Source: Ottelia alismoides (lineage: Eukaryota > Streptophyta > Magnoliopsida > Alismatales > Hydrocharitaceae). From it: a stretch of DNA of 64,000 bases. How positions within the stretch are numbered: position 1 is the first letter of the stretch; each line of letters starts with the position of its first letter. Below, in pieces: positions 1 through 11,271 of the stretch. Below the pieces are notes generated by a model. The model saw only the letters and a list, made by a program, of their open reading frames with translations. It did not search any database and was not told where the DNA came from. Made by a program: the position numbers and the translations under genes. The stretch spans positions 124,001-188,000 of the forward strand of contig JAZKJV010008885.1 of NCBI GenBank assembly GCA_037367405.1. Direction: 5' to 3'.

Positions 1-89
1 AAGTCTTAATTACATTTCTTATAAGGTTCCTCTAAAATTAAGTGGATTAAGGTCCACCTAGGTTTTTCAGACCTAGAACGTGAGTGATA

Positions 90-346
90 TTGAGAAATGT
101 TGGACAGTATTTGGCCCTCAGGGTGAAGGGTGGGAGGGAGGGAAAATATGAGTGATGAACGTAACCAACTCAACACCAAGCACATACAAACACAATGCAA
201 ACCCCCGATTCACCTACTCAACGCAATGTGAAGACCATGAAGGTTCGATCACTAATCTTGTTGATTTTAGAATTAAGTGATTAAACAAAAGTTGTATCAA
301 ACACTTAGGTTGGCTTATGGGATTGAGGCACTAACCTTAGTGTGTA
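90..346. repeat. Interspersed repeat R, copy 1
   Basis: A second copy lies at 19687-19985. Copy 2 carries an extra segment of about 42 bases near its left end. Both begin with TTGAGAAATGTTGG and end with CTAACCTTAGTGTGTA. A 13-mer, TAGAACGTGAGTG, sits just left of this copy (74-86), and its reverse complement sits just right of copy 2 (19987-19999), so the repeat could be a MITE that has lost one end in each copy. No coding potential is seen. Confidence 0.6.
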
Positions 347-591
347 TGTGAGCAAGTAAATACAAATACAATGAAGGGGTTGCTTTCCCAAAATAATGAT
401 GTGAATCAATTACATTTAATTTTAATTGTCCAAGTGATATTAGCAGTCCCAATTTTTATTTTTTCTATTTTCATTTTTTTTGATATTTTAAAAAAATACA
501 TCTAACGGATTTTCCGATTTCTTTTATTCCTATATCCACAAAATAGAGGGAAGAAAACAAAAAAGCTGATGCATGAGAAAATATGAGATGG

Positions 592-631
592 GAATGCTAG
601 AGATAGAGGTGAGTACCTACCTCTAGCATTC
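592..631. repeat. Stem-loop with 11-bp outer arms
   Basis: GAATGCTAGAG (592-602) pairs with CTCTAGCATTC (621-631), and an inner AGAGGT/ACCT pairing extends the stem. It lies in Athila-like non-coding sequence about 150 bases left of the copia insertion. Function unknown. Confidence 0.55.
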
Positions 632-2069
632 TACATGTAATATGATCTGCGCATAAAAAATAAAACTAAACTATATGCAAATGTAAGCGAGAATTGTCCT
701 AAGCAGTACTTCTATTTGGGAAGAACCAAATTATTATTTGTCTAAGTCCAAACGATCTATAGGAATATATATTCTTTTAGGGTTTTGGTGTTGGACATGC
801 GAGCCCACGGTGAGCCATTATGCAATAAATGTTATTGCAATTCACTCCTTAGTCTGAAATAAAGAGTACATAATTTGCATAATAGGTCCCTTAGTGCAAT
901 TAGGGTTATGTACCATGGCCATCTTAATGATCATACAGCTGTTGATTCAATTATTGAACCATAGAGGCTGGTGCTTAGATGAATATCTAATGAGTTAGAT
1001 TGAGGACTCATCAAGCACCGTCAAATGATTGTTAAGAGATGATCTCCAGCCTGAGTAGGAGATGGCAATCCTATCTCATTTAGGTTGATATCTGACCGAC
1101 CTCTTGATGCAGGTCCTCTGCATAGGAATAGAGATTCGGAGGTGTCAGATTAGTTAGGTCAAAGAGTTGACTTAATGAGATCGAGATAACCAAAAGTCCT
1201 ATATCATATGCTGTCATGATATAGGCACACATCCTCTGACCAGAGACAGATGTATTACTATATGTCTGAGTATGTACATTTGGCAGACCAATAGGTTGAT
1301 GACCTAATCAAGGTCTATACACCGGCGCGCTGGTGTGCATATAAGGGCATATGAGTGATACGATCTCTCAAAGGGATCATACAGGTTCACTACTGAACCG
1401 GAAGACATGAGCTCACTCATGAGATATTGGGAAGAATCAAATTCCGTGCGCACGGTCGTCTCGCTTTGGAAGCTTGACTGAATTTGTTGGTTTGATATAT
1501 ACTTTTGGAAAGTATATGATCAAGACCTAGGTATGATATATGCTTTTGGAAAGTATATTATCAATACCGACTCCCAATGATTGAATGAGAAACTTACTGA
1601 TAAAAACCATGAAGTAGACAGTATAAAGTTGATCCAATACTTCGGGTTTAATCTGAGTCTTCCAGTATGCAGGATGTACAGGTATTGGGAATACCTGAGG
1701 GTGATGTGATCATAAACGATTGTATAACCATGACGCTTCTATTCCTGGGGAGTGATGAAACGGGTCTGGATTTTAGTGACTCCTCTCAGTAGAGAAGTAA
1801 CCTAATCTTAGTCCAAATGTTGGACATTGATCTGAATGTGATTCAGATGCAATGAGAAGATTAGATTTGCGGTCTTGATTTAATCAAGCATCTATGGGAG
1901 GCCCGCGATCTGGATTTGAGATATGATCTCAATATCCATGTCACTATACGTGGAACAATACAATCGCCCTGTCCTTATCTCCAAGTATTCGCGGAGAAAG
2001 CGCATTATCCTTGAAAGAGTTCATGGATAATTCTATTGTTGATATATGTATAAGAGCATTGAGAAAATG

Positions 2070-2443
2070 GATAATTAAATGTGATTTAGTTATCATGAAT
2101 AATATGAATTTGATTCATATTATAAGGAGAGTTATCTTAGATAATTAAATATGATTTGATTATCAAAGATGTAAATAATATGAATGTGATTCATATTATT
2201 TGAGCACATGAGAATAAGTTATCCAATATAATTAAATGTGATTTAATTATTATGGATAAGAATAATGTGGATAGTAATATCCAATTATTCATAATATATT
2301 ATAAATGTGATTTATAATGTATTAGAGGAGTTAAATATAATTTATATTAGTAGATTAATTATTAATGTGTATTGGATACACATTGTCTAATTAATTGAAA
2401 ATGTAAATTACATTTTGTTTTGGGTTGTGAATATGATTCACAA
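2070..2443. repeat. Dense hairpin array in copia U3
   Basis: At least eight near-consecutive inverted repeats lie here. Triloop hairpins include 2070-2094 (GTG loop), 2099-2123 (TTG), 2140-2164 (ATG), 2173-2201 (GTG, 13-bp perfect arms), 2228-2250 (GTG), 2364-2384 (TGG) and 2425-2443 (ATG). A single-base-loop palindrome is at 2398-2416. Arms differ between units but the loop and its flanking AAT/ATT recur. The same array is present in the 3' LTR at about 9953-10320. Confidence 0.85.
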
Positions 2444-2808
2444 TATTCCAATGTCAAGATTGCAATATTCCCAAATTTAATTGAGAATTATTTTGGTGAA
2501 TAAAAATCCCAAGAAATAGTTGTTGGAAAATAAGTAGAGAGAAAATCAAGGAGATGTGCAATCTCATGGGAATCCATGAGATTGCCCTCTAAAGGGGAAG
2601 GTTGATCTCCTTTGTATTTTCTCTCCTTATTTGATTGATTTAATTTGGTATTAATATTTATTTGATTTATCAAATATATTTTATCAAAATTAAATCACAA
2701 GTTGTTGGTTTTTACCAACAATAATCTTGACCATTGGATTGACATAAATCAATCTCATCCATTGATTTTATATGTCACATGGATTGAGATCCATGGATCC
2801 CAAAACCC

Positions 2809-2817
2809 TATAAATAG
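2809..2817 (+). promoter_or_regulatory. TATA box of 5' LTR promoter
   Basis: TATAAATAG lies inside the LTR, upstream of a CT-rich stretch (2868-2912) typical of a plant transcript leader. Transcription would start about 30 bases downstream. Confidence 0.7.
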
Positions 2818-3396
2818 AGAGGCATACCACGCTCTCTATTTTACACACATAATGCTTGAGAAGCATCTCTCTCTCTCTTTCTCTCTAGACGTCAGCCCTC
2901 TCTCTCCCTCTCATGGCCGTCCACCATGGATGCCGTGGAGAGAGTCTCCATCACCACGGCATCGTCGTTATGCTGCCCGTTCTTCTGCTCGTGGATCTCC
3001 GTCTCCTTCAGTGCGCCTCGCTCGTGAAGAAGACGTCGGATCTCGTTTGTCGAGATCAGGAGATCCGCCGCTTGGATCATCAACATGGATTACGAGAAGC
3101 ACGCGGTTCATCCCCGCGCTCGCAAGCGTCTCCTCCGTCGGATCGGACTTGAGACAGGAGGTCTCTTCGTTTAGAGACTCGATCGCAACCATGCTTCAAG
3201 AGGTAATCCTATTACTTATTTGTGGTCTAGACGAAACGATCCGAGAAGTGTTCTTGAATCATGTGGTTTCGTCGTAAGAATTTTTTTTTAAATTCCGCTG
3301 CATCGAGTAACTAGTGCGACTAGTCGCTCCTCGTCGTATTCGATACGACGCTCACGCTTCCGTGATACGCTTGAGGATATAACCATATCCTTCAAG

Positions 3397-3408
3397 TGGT
3401 ATCAGAGA
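3397..3408 (+). other. Primer-binding site (initiator Met tRNA)
   Basis: TGGTATCAGAG follows the LTR end after two bases (AG). It matches the 3' end of plant initiator Met tRNA, as in most Ty1-copia elements. Confidence 0.9.
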
Positions 3409-6400
3409 CTCAGGTCGATGGTTTTGAATATGATTCGCAAACCGAGAATGACTTGGGTTCGTTAAGGTCGCGAAAGTTTTTATCGCATTTGATTTCGCAG
3501 ATCTGTTTAGTGTATTTTTTCGGCCCTGTTTAAATTGTTTAAACACGAAAATAGCACTTGGATTTTGTTCCCCATTAAATAAGGAAACCATAGGATCTGA
3601 GTTTGCGTAAATCGGATTTCGTATGCTCGAGATATGGTTGTTTTAATGAACATGTATTCATTGTTACGGGAACTGCGAATCTTAACGTAATTAAGGAGTT
3701 AATTACTGTTTAGAGATGCCTCGAAATGCGTGCAAAACACATAGGTTCTGTTGTAAATCAAGTTAGCAAACTATGGAAACTTACTTTGCTTAATTTGGAT
3801 TTAAATTGATTGAGATATGCTAATTTTAGTAAGTATGGGTCACTGCTGAAATTACTTTCCTAATCAAGAACTATGTGATTGTCAATTAGTGAAATTAATT
3901 GTTAATTTCATGAAATAATTATGGAAAATATTTGAAAAATATTGGAATATGATTATTTCCTTAATTGACTTGGCCCCAATCAATTAATTGATTAGATTTG
4001 ATCTAAATCATAATTGGAATCACAATCATCAAACTCCTTGCTTGAATAGGATTGGGAATTTGTCTAGCAAATTTCCTTATAATCAAAATTGTTTTGATTA
4101 CTATATGGTATAATTTCGGTTGAAAAACCGATGATCATCTCAAGTACAAATTAATCAATTTGGCATTATCCTTTCCCGAGGCGGATATGGTGTCTAGTCG
4201 GGGATCGTTGGGGTAGCGGGTTGCAACGTATGCGGTCCGTCCCACTCCCGCCGGTACTGGCCATGACAGCGGGTAGGGCCAGGATAATGTCCGAGGGATT
4301 AAGATGTATTTTTCTAATTATTAAAATACGAATTAATACGTACTTTGAGAATAATACCATATATATTCAAGCATAAAATTAAGTTTGATTGATTGAATTG
4401 GATTGATAATTAATTTAATATGATTAAGTTAATTATGTCCAATTAAGAATACTCTAATATGATTAGAGTTAATAATTCCCTTGGAAGAATTAATTATATG
4501 AATGTGATTCATAGTAATTTATTAAATTTGAATAAGAGGTGGAGAATCACATAAGTGACATCCATGGTCTCTCGTCAAGGCGAAGGGTTTCCGTCGCCAG
4601 GGATTGTATATAGGAGACGCCTGTCCGAAGTGACAGCTCCTATATGCAAGCGCATCTGGATCGGGCTCTTTGCTTCTCGAAAGAGTAAGGCCGTATGCGT
4701 AGTGAACCCAATATCGGATCCTCATATTATTGGGGCGATATTGGATTGCGCATAGTGAGTTCTATTCCTGTTGACGGTTGGTTCAATTAATGACGGGTCA
4801 ACATCACCTTAGGGGTGGTGGGCCCGGGTGTTAAAGACCGAATTGGGAAATGCAAGTTGGACTTGCAAGGCGGAATGTGTTCCCGCTTCTCTTTATTGGA
4901 GTTGCAGTTTCTCATATTATTGGGATGTAACAAAGATAAAGAGGAGATCCCAGATCTTGCTGAGATATAATGGTAAGTATATCTCTTACATTGAAAGTGA
5001 TTAAGGGAATGAACTTTCATTGTTGACATGGCAAGACAACTTTGATATAAAAAATTCCTAAATCATAGTAAATTATATATTTATATATGTTTATGCAAAT
5101 TTCTTATTTCAGATAATCCTTCATTAAACCCACTCAATATTATACTCAATAATAACCAGTAAAATATCATGGATTGGACCCTTTGATCCAGATATTGTAC
5201 TTGCAATTGGACACATAATGTATGTGATTGCATTGTGCAAGTTTCCTCATAATAATGAGAAGTGATAATTAAATAAGACAATAGGACTAAAACCCTAGGG
5301 TTTATATGTCTCTATAAGTCTTGATCTCATTGAATGTACTTTGGAAGTGACATGTCGATGATGATCGTAATTATCAAATAATCCTTATAAAATCAATAAA
5401 GATATTCTGGCATACATATGTGCTCTTGACATTTAATCATGAATGACATGGTTCTCTGCTTCATGTAGAATGGTAGCTCTATAAGAGATGATGTATTCAA
5501 ATTGTTTGAGTACCTACCTGAACCTATGTTTTAAGAGTTTAGATGGATGTAGATGATGAGTGTCATCACACTACTTTCTATACTCTAGTCATTCATGAAG
5601 CTTCATAATATTCATATTGTATGAATTGGGTGAAGCATGTATAAATGTCGAAATGCTCTTACATTAAATTCTTTTGAATTTAACATAAGAGGTCCTTAGT
5701 CTTGAGCAGTAGTTGCTTATAGACAAAGGGAACGTAGTGGAAGCATGGGTTGGACCCAAGTAAGATGTATAGTCAAAGAGTTGACTGTATTTCTGTGACT
5801 TTCATATGACATCCAAAGAGTTGGATGAATGCCAATACTGCAATAAATTGATGTGTTGATAGTATGACTATCAAATCTATCTAGAATCCTTAGAAAAGGA
5901 ATCAGATAGTACATCAGAAAAATCTACATATAATCATTGAAATTGACTTACTTATTTGATAATATAAAGTCTAATAATTGTATCTCAATCTTCTAATCAC
6001 ACTTGCAATTGGTTGCATATGTATTAGAAATTTGATCTTAAGGTTTATTGGTCATCGATGTTGAAAGTGATGCAAATGTTGCAACAATTTCCATGAGATC
6101 AATAGACTTCATATTTTCAGTGGGAGCCCTTAGTCTTAGAGAATGTCTATATAATCTAGATATTAGAATACACTCATTGTTTATTTCTAATTGTTGGATA
6201 TAAACATGAATTCTGAAATTTATCTATCATAAAGAGTTATGATGGATATATATTTCAGATAGTAATCTTACATCTAGCGGACTCCACAAAATTAGAAATT
6301 AATGAATGGTTCATTAAGATTTCTAATACTGAAAATTAAAACCTTTAAAGATCAATAGGAGGATAAAGATCATTTGACAATGATCTGGCATCATGTTTTG

Positions 6401-7554
6401 AACATTTGTTTGTTGATGTGATCAATAGACTGATAAGAGATGAATCTTTAGATTGTCTATATGTTCAAATCTTACATACTTATGAATATTGTATTCAAGA
6501 GTAAAAATGTCCAATACACCCTTCTTTGGGAAAGGTATAAGATGTTAAGGTATTCAAGATCTCATATATATTGATGTATGTGAATCATCTATATCAGAAT
6601 AAACATTGTGGATATGTGATATCTATTAGTGATTATTTGGGATATGAGATTTCTTCTCTTCACTTAGAAAACTTTGAAATGTTCAAAGATTTCACAATTT
6701 TGGTTTGAAATCAAAGTTTGAAGGAAGATGAAATGAATTTGATCTAATCAAGGTAGCTTGTACCTATTAGATGAATTCGAGGAATATCTTATGGAGATGT
6801 GAATATCATTCCTATCTCAATCCTCCTAAAGAACCTTAAACTCAATAGAGTTGTAGGGAGATGCAATTAATCATGTGTGACACGATTTGATCAATGATTA
6901 ATCTTAGCATAATTATCTCTTAGTTTCCAGGTATATGTATATGTGGTAGAGACTACATTATACATATTTAATAAGGTTCCAAGCTAGTAAGCTGGAATCT
7001 AGCACCAAAGAGTGCTACTTCATTAGGAAAATAAAGGATGGTATTAGATACCTACTTTATGACCTTGAGATTCTTAAAATATCTCATCTTTGAGAATATG
7101 ATTCTTTAAAGGAACTCATTTAATCTTGAAAAGATAATGAGGCTCCTGAAATCGGAAACTAAATAGACAATTAAAGATGAAACATTAATACCACTTCAAA
7201 TAAGTTTGAGGATGGATTCCATGTGTCAGTTGAGTCTGAAAATGATCGGACTTCATGTGATGAAGCTCCTAAGGATCATGACATGGAAAGATGGATGTTA
7301 GCAATAAAAGTCTAATGTAGACTTCATATACAAGTGTTGTATGTGGACCCTCGAGGATCCACCTATATGGGTCAGACCCATTAAGGTGTAAGTGAATCTT
7401 CAAGAGAAAGAGGGAACCTGATGAGAAGCACGGTTCGTAGCCATGAGCTACACACCGAAGAGAAGGCATCGCTTGCGATAAGACTTGCTCTCCAGTGACC
7501 TTGCTTTAACCCGTCAGAATATTGCTAACTATAGCTACACAACTTGTCTATGAC
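3409..7554 (+). other. Copia internal region without recognisable coding
   Basis: About 4.1 kb where gag, protease and integrase should lie. No frame stays open beyond about 80 codons and I recognise no domain. It is AT-rich and holds many hairpins, for example 3891-3909, 4080-4100, 4451-4469, 4497-4513, 5664-5683, 5771-5786, 5810-5827, 5856-5874 and 6226-6243. It may be decayed coding sequence or foreign filler of a non-autonomous element; sequence alone does not decide. Confidence 0.6.
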
Positions 7555-8640
7555 ATCTTCATGGTGTGAGTCAAGATTGCATTCCTCTATGAATACCTCT
7601 CTAAGGATATTCATATGAAGTAGCCCCAGGGCTTCATGGTTGAGGAAAGCAAGGTGTGCAAGCTAAAGAACTCCATCTTTGGACTCAAATAAGCTTCATG
7701 TAGTTGGAACATAAGATTTGATGAAATTATAAATGTTATGATTTCAGATAAAATCTTGATGGACCATGTGAAGCTTAGTGGGAGTGCCATTGTATTCATC
7801 GTGCTAAATGTAGATATTATCCTAATCATTTGGAATGATCTAAGGATGATGATAATAAATGTTTTATAATCTGGTTATCCCATACCTCGAGATATGATCT
7901 CAAGGATACCTCTTAGATCTTAGTTCTGAAGTCATTCAGAAGCAAAGAGAAGAGGGTATTGGGACCGTCACATTAGTAATACACCTTGGACTTATTCCAT
8001 TTTCTGGAAAATTCCAAGAGAGGCTTCCTTCCCTTAGGATGTGGTAGTGACCTGTCTAAAGGGATAGCACCTCAAAGAGTTGAGGAAGTAAAAGCCAGAA
8101 CTGCTTGCACTTGTGCATCAGTTACGCGAAGCTGAAGTGTATGCTAGATGTGTACAAAAGCCAAATGTCTGCCATGTAGTGGGAATAGTAAACTGTTACT
8201 AAATCCTACTCTGGAAATAAAACACTTAGTTGCAGTAATAACAATATCTTCAAAGATGATGAAACTTAGAGATAGTGATCTCAAAGTCTTATCTTCAAAA
8301 GTTTAAGACCTTGTAGATAGTGATCTACGAGGGTCTCAATTGTAGATACCTTAGGAGATAGAGATCTCCAGGAATGAAGGTATTCTAATAAGGATTATGG
8401 GAATACTGGTTATGATAATTAATAAGATGTAGTGTCAAGGACACTATAACCGACAAAATTGAGTATTGGTTGCATAGGATGCAACATTCGCATTGGATGC
8501 GAGCACTGTTATTAGGAGATATGCAAGTGTCGTAAAAGAACTTGGCGTAGTCTCTTGGGAACAGAGTGACTGATCAGCTTACCTAGCAATTTTCTAAATA
8601 GCCTATGATTGTCACATGAGTGTGGGTTTAAATGATTAGC
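7555..8640 (+). pseudogene. Ty1-copia reverse transcriptase / RNase H remnant
   Basis: Conceptual translation with stops shows copia RT landmarks in order: an FLYEYLSKDIHMK block (the usual FLNG..EE.YM region) near 7582, then a PQGF-type segment, then KVCKLKNSIFGLK near 7655-7690, then a degraded version of the VDDILL catalytic region near 7810-7835. Further right, about 8480-8640, are remains of the RNase H end with a DQLT motif where copias have ADPLTK. The region has several stops and frameshifts and cannot encode an enzyme. Hairpins such as 7588-7615 and 7889-7901 lie inside the former coding sequence. It ends just before the purine tract, as expected for copia pol. The family call is good; the lineage is not determined. 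Confidence 0.8.
8269..8369. repeat. Three evenly spaced AGTG/AGAG-loop hairpins
   Basis: GAGAT-AGTG-ATCTC (8269-8282), GTAGAT-AGTG-ATCTAC (8313-8328) and GGAGAT-AGAG-ATCTCC (8354-8369) have centres about 41-45 bases apart. All share the GAT...ATC core while outer stem bases differ. They lie in the former RNase H region. Confidence 0.75.
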
Positions 8641-8662
8641 CCATTAATGGCTCTTTGGGTTA

Positions 8663-8670
8663 GTGGGAGA
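8663..8670 (+). other. Polypurine tract of copia element
   Basis: GTGGGAGA followed by one T directly precedes the 3' LTR, the usual plus-strand priming site of plant copias. Confidence 0.85.
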
Positions 8671-8671
8671 T

Positions 8672-11266
8672 TGTTGGACATGCGAGCCCACGGTGAGCCA
8701 TTATGCAATAAATGTTATTGCAATTCACTCCTTAGTCTGAAATAAAGAGTACATAATTTGCATAATAGGTCCCTTAGTACAATTAGGGTTATGTACCATG
8801 GCCATCTTAATGATCATACAGTTGTTGATTCAATTATTGAACCATAGATGCTGGTGCTTAGATGAATATCTAATGAGTTAGATTGAGGACTCATCAAGCA
8901 TCGTCAAATGATTGTTAAGAGATGATCTCCAGCCTGAGTAGGAGATGGCAATCCTATCTCATTTAGGTTGATATCTGACCGACCTCTTGATGCAGGTCCT
9001 CTGCATAGGAATAGAGATTCGGAGGTGTTAGATTAGTTAGGTCAAAGAGTTGACTTAATGAGATCGAGATAACCAAAAGTCCTATATCATATGCTGTCAT
9101 GATATATCTGACCGGAGACAGATGTATTACTATATGTCTGAGTATGTACATTTGGCAGACCAATAGGTTGATGACCTAATCAAGGTCTATACACCGGCGC
9201 GCTGGTGTGCATATAAGGGCATATGAGTGATACGATCTCTCAAAGGGATCATACAGGTTCACTACTGAACCGGAAGACATGAGCTCACTCATGAGATATT
9301 GGGAAGAATCAAATTCCGTGCGCACGGTCGTCTCGCTTTGGAAGCTTGACTGAATTTGTTGGTTTGATATATACTTTTGGAAAGTATATGATCAAGACCT
9401 AGGTATGATATATGCTTTTGGAAAGTATATTATCAATACCGACTCCCAATGATTGAATGAGAAACTTACTGATAAAAACCATGAAGTAGACAGTATAAAG
9501 TTGATCCAATATTTCGGGTTTAATCTGAGTCTTCCAGTATGCAGGATGTACAGGTATTGGGAATACCTGAGGGTGATGTGATCATAAACGATTGTATAAC
9601 CATGACGCTTCCATTCCTAGGGAGTGATGAAACGGGTCTGGATTTTAGTGACTCCTCTCAGTAGAGAAGTAACCTAATCTTAGTCCAAATGTTGGACATT
9701 GATCTGAATGTGATTCAGATGCAATGAGAAGATTAGATTTGCAGTCTTGATTTAATCAAGCATCTATGGGAGGCCCGCGATCTGGATTTGAGATATGATC
9801 TCAATATCCATGTCACTATACGTGGAACAATACAATCGCCCTGTCCTTATCTCCAAGTATTCGCGGAGAAAGCGCATTATCCTTGAAAGAGTTCATGGAT
9901 AATTCTATTGTTGATATATGTATCCGAGCATTGAGAAAATGGATAATTAAATGTGATTTAGTTATCATGAATAATATGAATTTGATTCATATTATAAGGA
10001 GAGTTATCTTAGATAATTAAATATGATTTGATTATCAAAGATGTAAATAATATGAATGTGATTCATATTATTTGAGCACATGAGAATAAGTTATCCAATA
10101 TAATTAAATGTGATTTAATTATTATGGATAAGAATAATGTGGATAGTAATATCCAATTATTCATAATATATTATAAATGTGATTTATAATGTATTAGAGA
10201 GAGTTAAATATAATTTATATTAGTAGATTAATTATTAATGTGTATTGGATACACATTGTCTAATTAATTGAAAATGTAAATTACATTTTGTTTTGGGTTG
10301 TGAATATGATTCACAATATTCCAATGTCAAGATTGCAATATTCCCAAATTTAATTGAGAATTATTTTGGTGAATAAAAATCCCAACAAATAGTTGTTGGA
10401 AAATAAGTAGAGAGAAAATCAAGGAGATGTGCAATCTCATGGGAATCCATGAGATTGCCCTCTAAAGGGGAAGGTTGATCTCCTATGTATTTTCTCTCCT
10501 TATTTGATTGTTTTAATGTGGTATTAATATTTATTTGATTTATCAAATATATTTTATCAAAATTAAATCACAAGTTGTTGGTTTTTACCAACAATAATCT
10601 TGACCATTGGATTGACATAAATCAATCTCATCCATTGATTTTATATGTCACATGGATTGAGATCCATGGTAACCAAAACCCTATAAATAGAGAGGCATAC
10701 CACGCTCTCTATTTTACACACATAATGCTTGAGAAGCATCTCTCTCTCTCTTTCTCTCTAGACGTCAGCCCTCTCTCTCCCTCTCATGGCCGTCCACCAT
10801 GGATGCCATGGAGAGAGTCTCCATCGCCGCGGCATCGTCGTTATGCTGCCCGTTCTTCTGCTCGTGGATCTCCGTCTCCTTCGGTGCGCCTCGCTCATGA
10901 AGAAGACGTGGGATCTCGTTTGTCGAGATCAGGAGATCCGCCGCTTGGATCATCAACATGGATTGCGAGAAGCACGTGGTTCATCCCCGCGCTCGCAAGC
11001 GTCTCCTCCGTCGGATCGGACTTGAGACAGGAGGTCTCTTCGTTTAGAGACTCGATCGCAACCACGCTTCAAGAGGTAATCCTATTACTTGTTTGTGGTC
11101 TAGACGAAACGATCCGAGAAGTGTTCTTGAATCATGTGGTTTCGTCGTAAGTATTTTTTTTAAATTCCGCTGCATCGAGCAACTAGTGTGACTAGTCGCT
11201 CCTCGTCGTATTCGATACGACACTCACGCTTCCGTGATGCGCTTGAGGATCTAACCATATCCTTCA
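8672..11266 (+). repeat. 3' LTR of copia element (2595 bp)
   Basis: Same ends as the 5' LTR. Its length differs mainly by loss of about 11 bases near 9105. Roughly 35-40 substitutions against the 5' LTR were seen by eye. It is followed by the TTTGG target duplication and then by the interrupted Athila-like leader. Confidence 0.93.
10682..10690 (+). promoter_or_regulatory. TATA box of 3' LTR
   Basis: TATAAATAG at the position equivalent to 2809-2817. It could drive read-out into the flanking Athila-like sequence. Confidence 0.6.
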
Positions 11267-11271
11267 TTTGG

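Larger units (their letters stand above)
1..783 (-). mobile_element. Athila-like element, internal non-coding remnant (minus)
   Basis: No coding sequence is visible. Positions 1-51 match 17393-17443 and 31624-31670, which lie in the 3' untranslated region of two other minus-strand Athila-like elements here. Positions 90-346 match 19687-19985. The copia element at 789 is inserted in this sequence, and the interrupted element resumes at 11272 with a leader and primer site. On the minus strand the order is therefore primer site, leader, then 3' region, with gag and pol missing. The partner LTR would lie left of the window. The element assignment rests on these repeats, not on proteins. Confidence 0.6.
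789..3394 (+). repeat. 5' LTR of copia element (2606 bp)
   Basis: Starts TGTTGGACATGCGAG and ends CATATCCTTCA. It is nearly identical to 8672-11266. A TATA box at 2809 splits it into a U3 of about 2 kb and an R-U5 of about 0.55 kb. U3 is AT-rich and made largely of consecutive hairpins, while R-U5 is richer in G+C. At 2.6 kb it is long for a copia LTR. The open frame of 191 codons at 2702-3277 crosses the TATA box and is not considered a gene. Confidence 0.93.
789..11266 (+). mobile_element. Complete Ty1-copia LTR retrotransposon, coding region decayed
   Basis: The element has two LTRs (789-3394 and 8672-11266) bounded by TG and CA. A perfect 5-bp target duplication TTTGG flanks it (784-788 and 11267-11271). 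An initiator-Met-tRNA primer site follows the 5' LTR and a purine tract precedes the 3' LTR. Degenerate reverse transcriptase and RNase H of Ty1-copia type are recognisable at 7555-8640, but no gag, protease or integrase could be made out. The LTRs differ at roughly 1-2 percent of sites plus an 11-base indel, so the insertion is fairly recent, yet the interior is full of stops. It probably moved as a non-autonomous element. Short hairpins are spread through the whole element. Confidence 0.93.

Noticed and set aside
2702..3277. 191-codon open frame in the copia LTR, repeated at 10575-11150
   Set aside because: It starts upstream of the TATA box and spans the transcript start. The differences between the two copies that I could see change amino acids, so there is no sign of selection on a protein.
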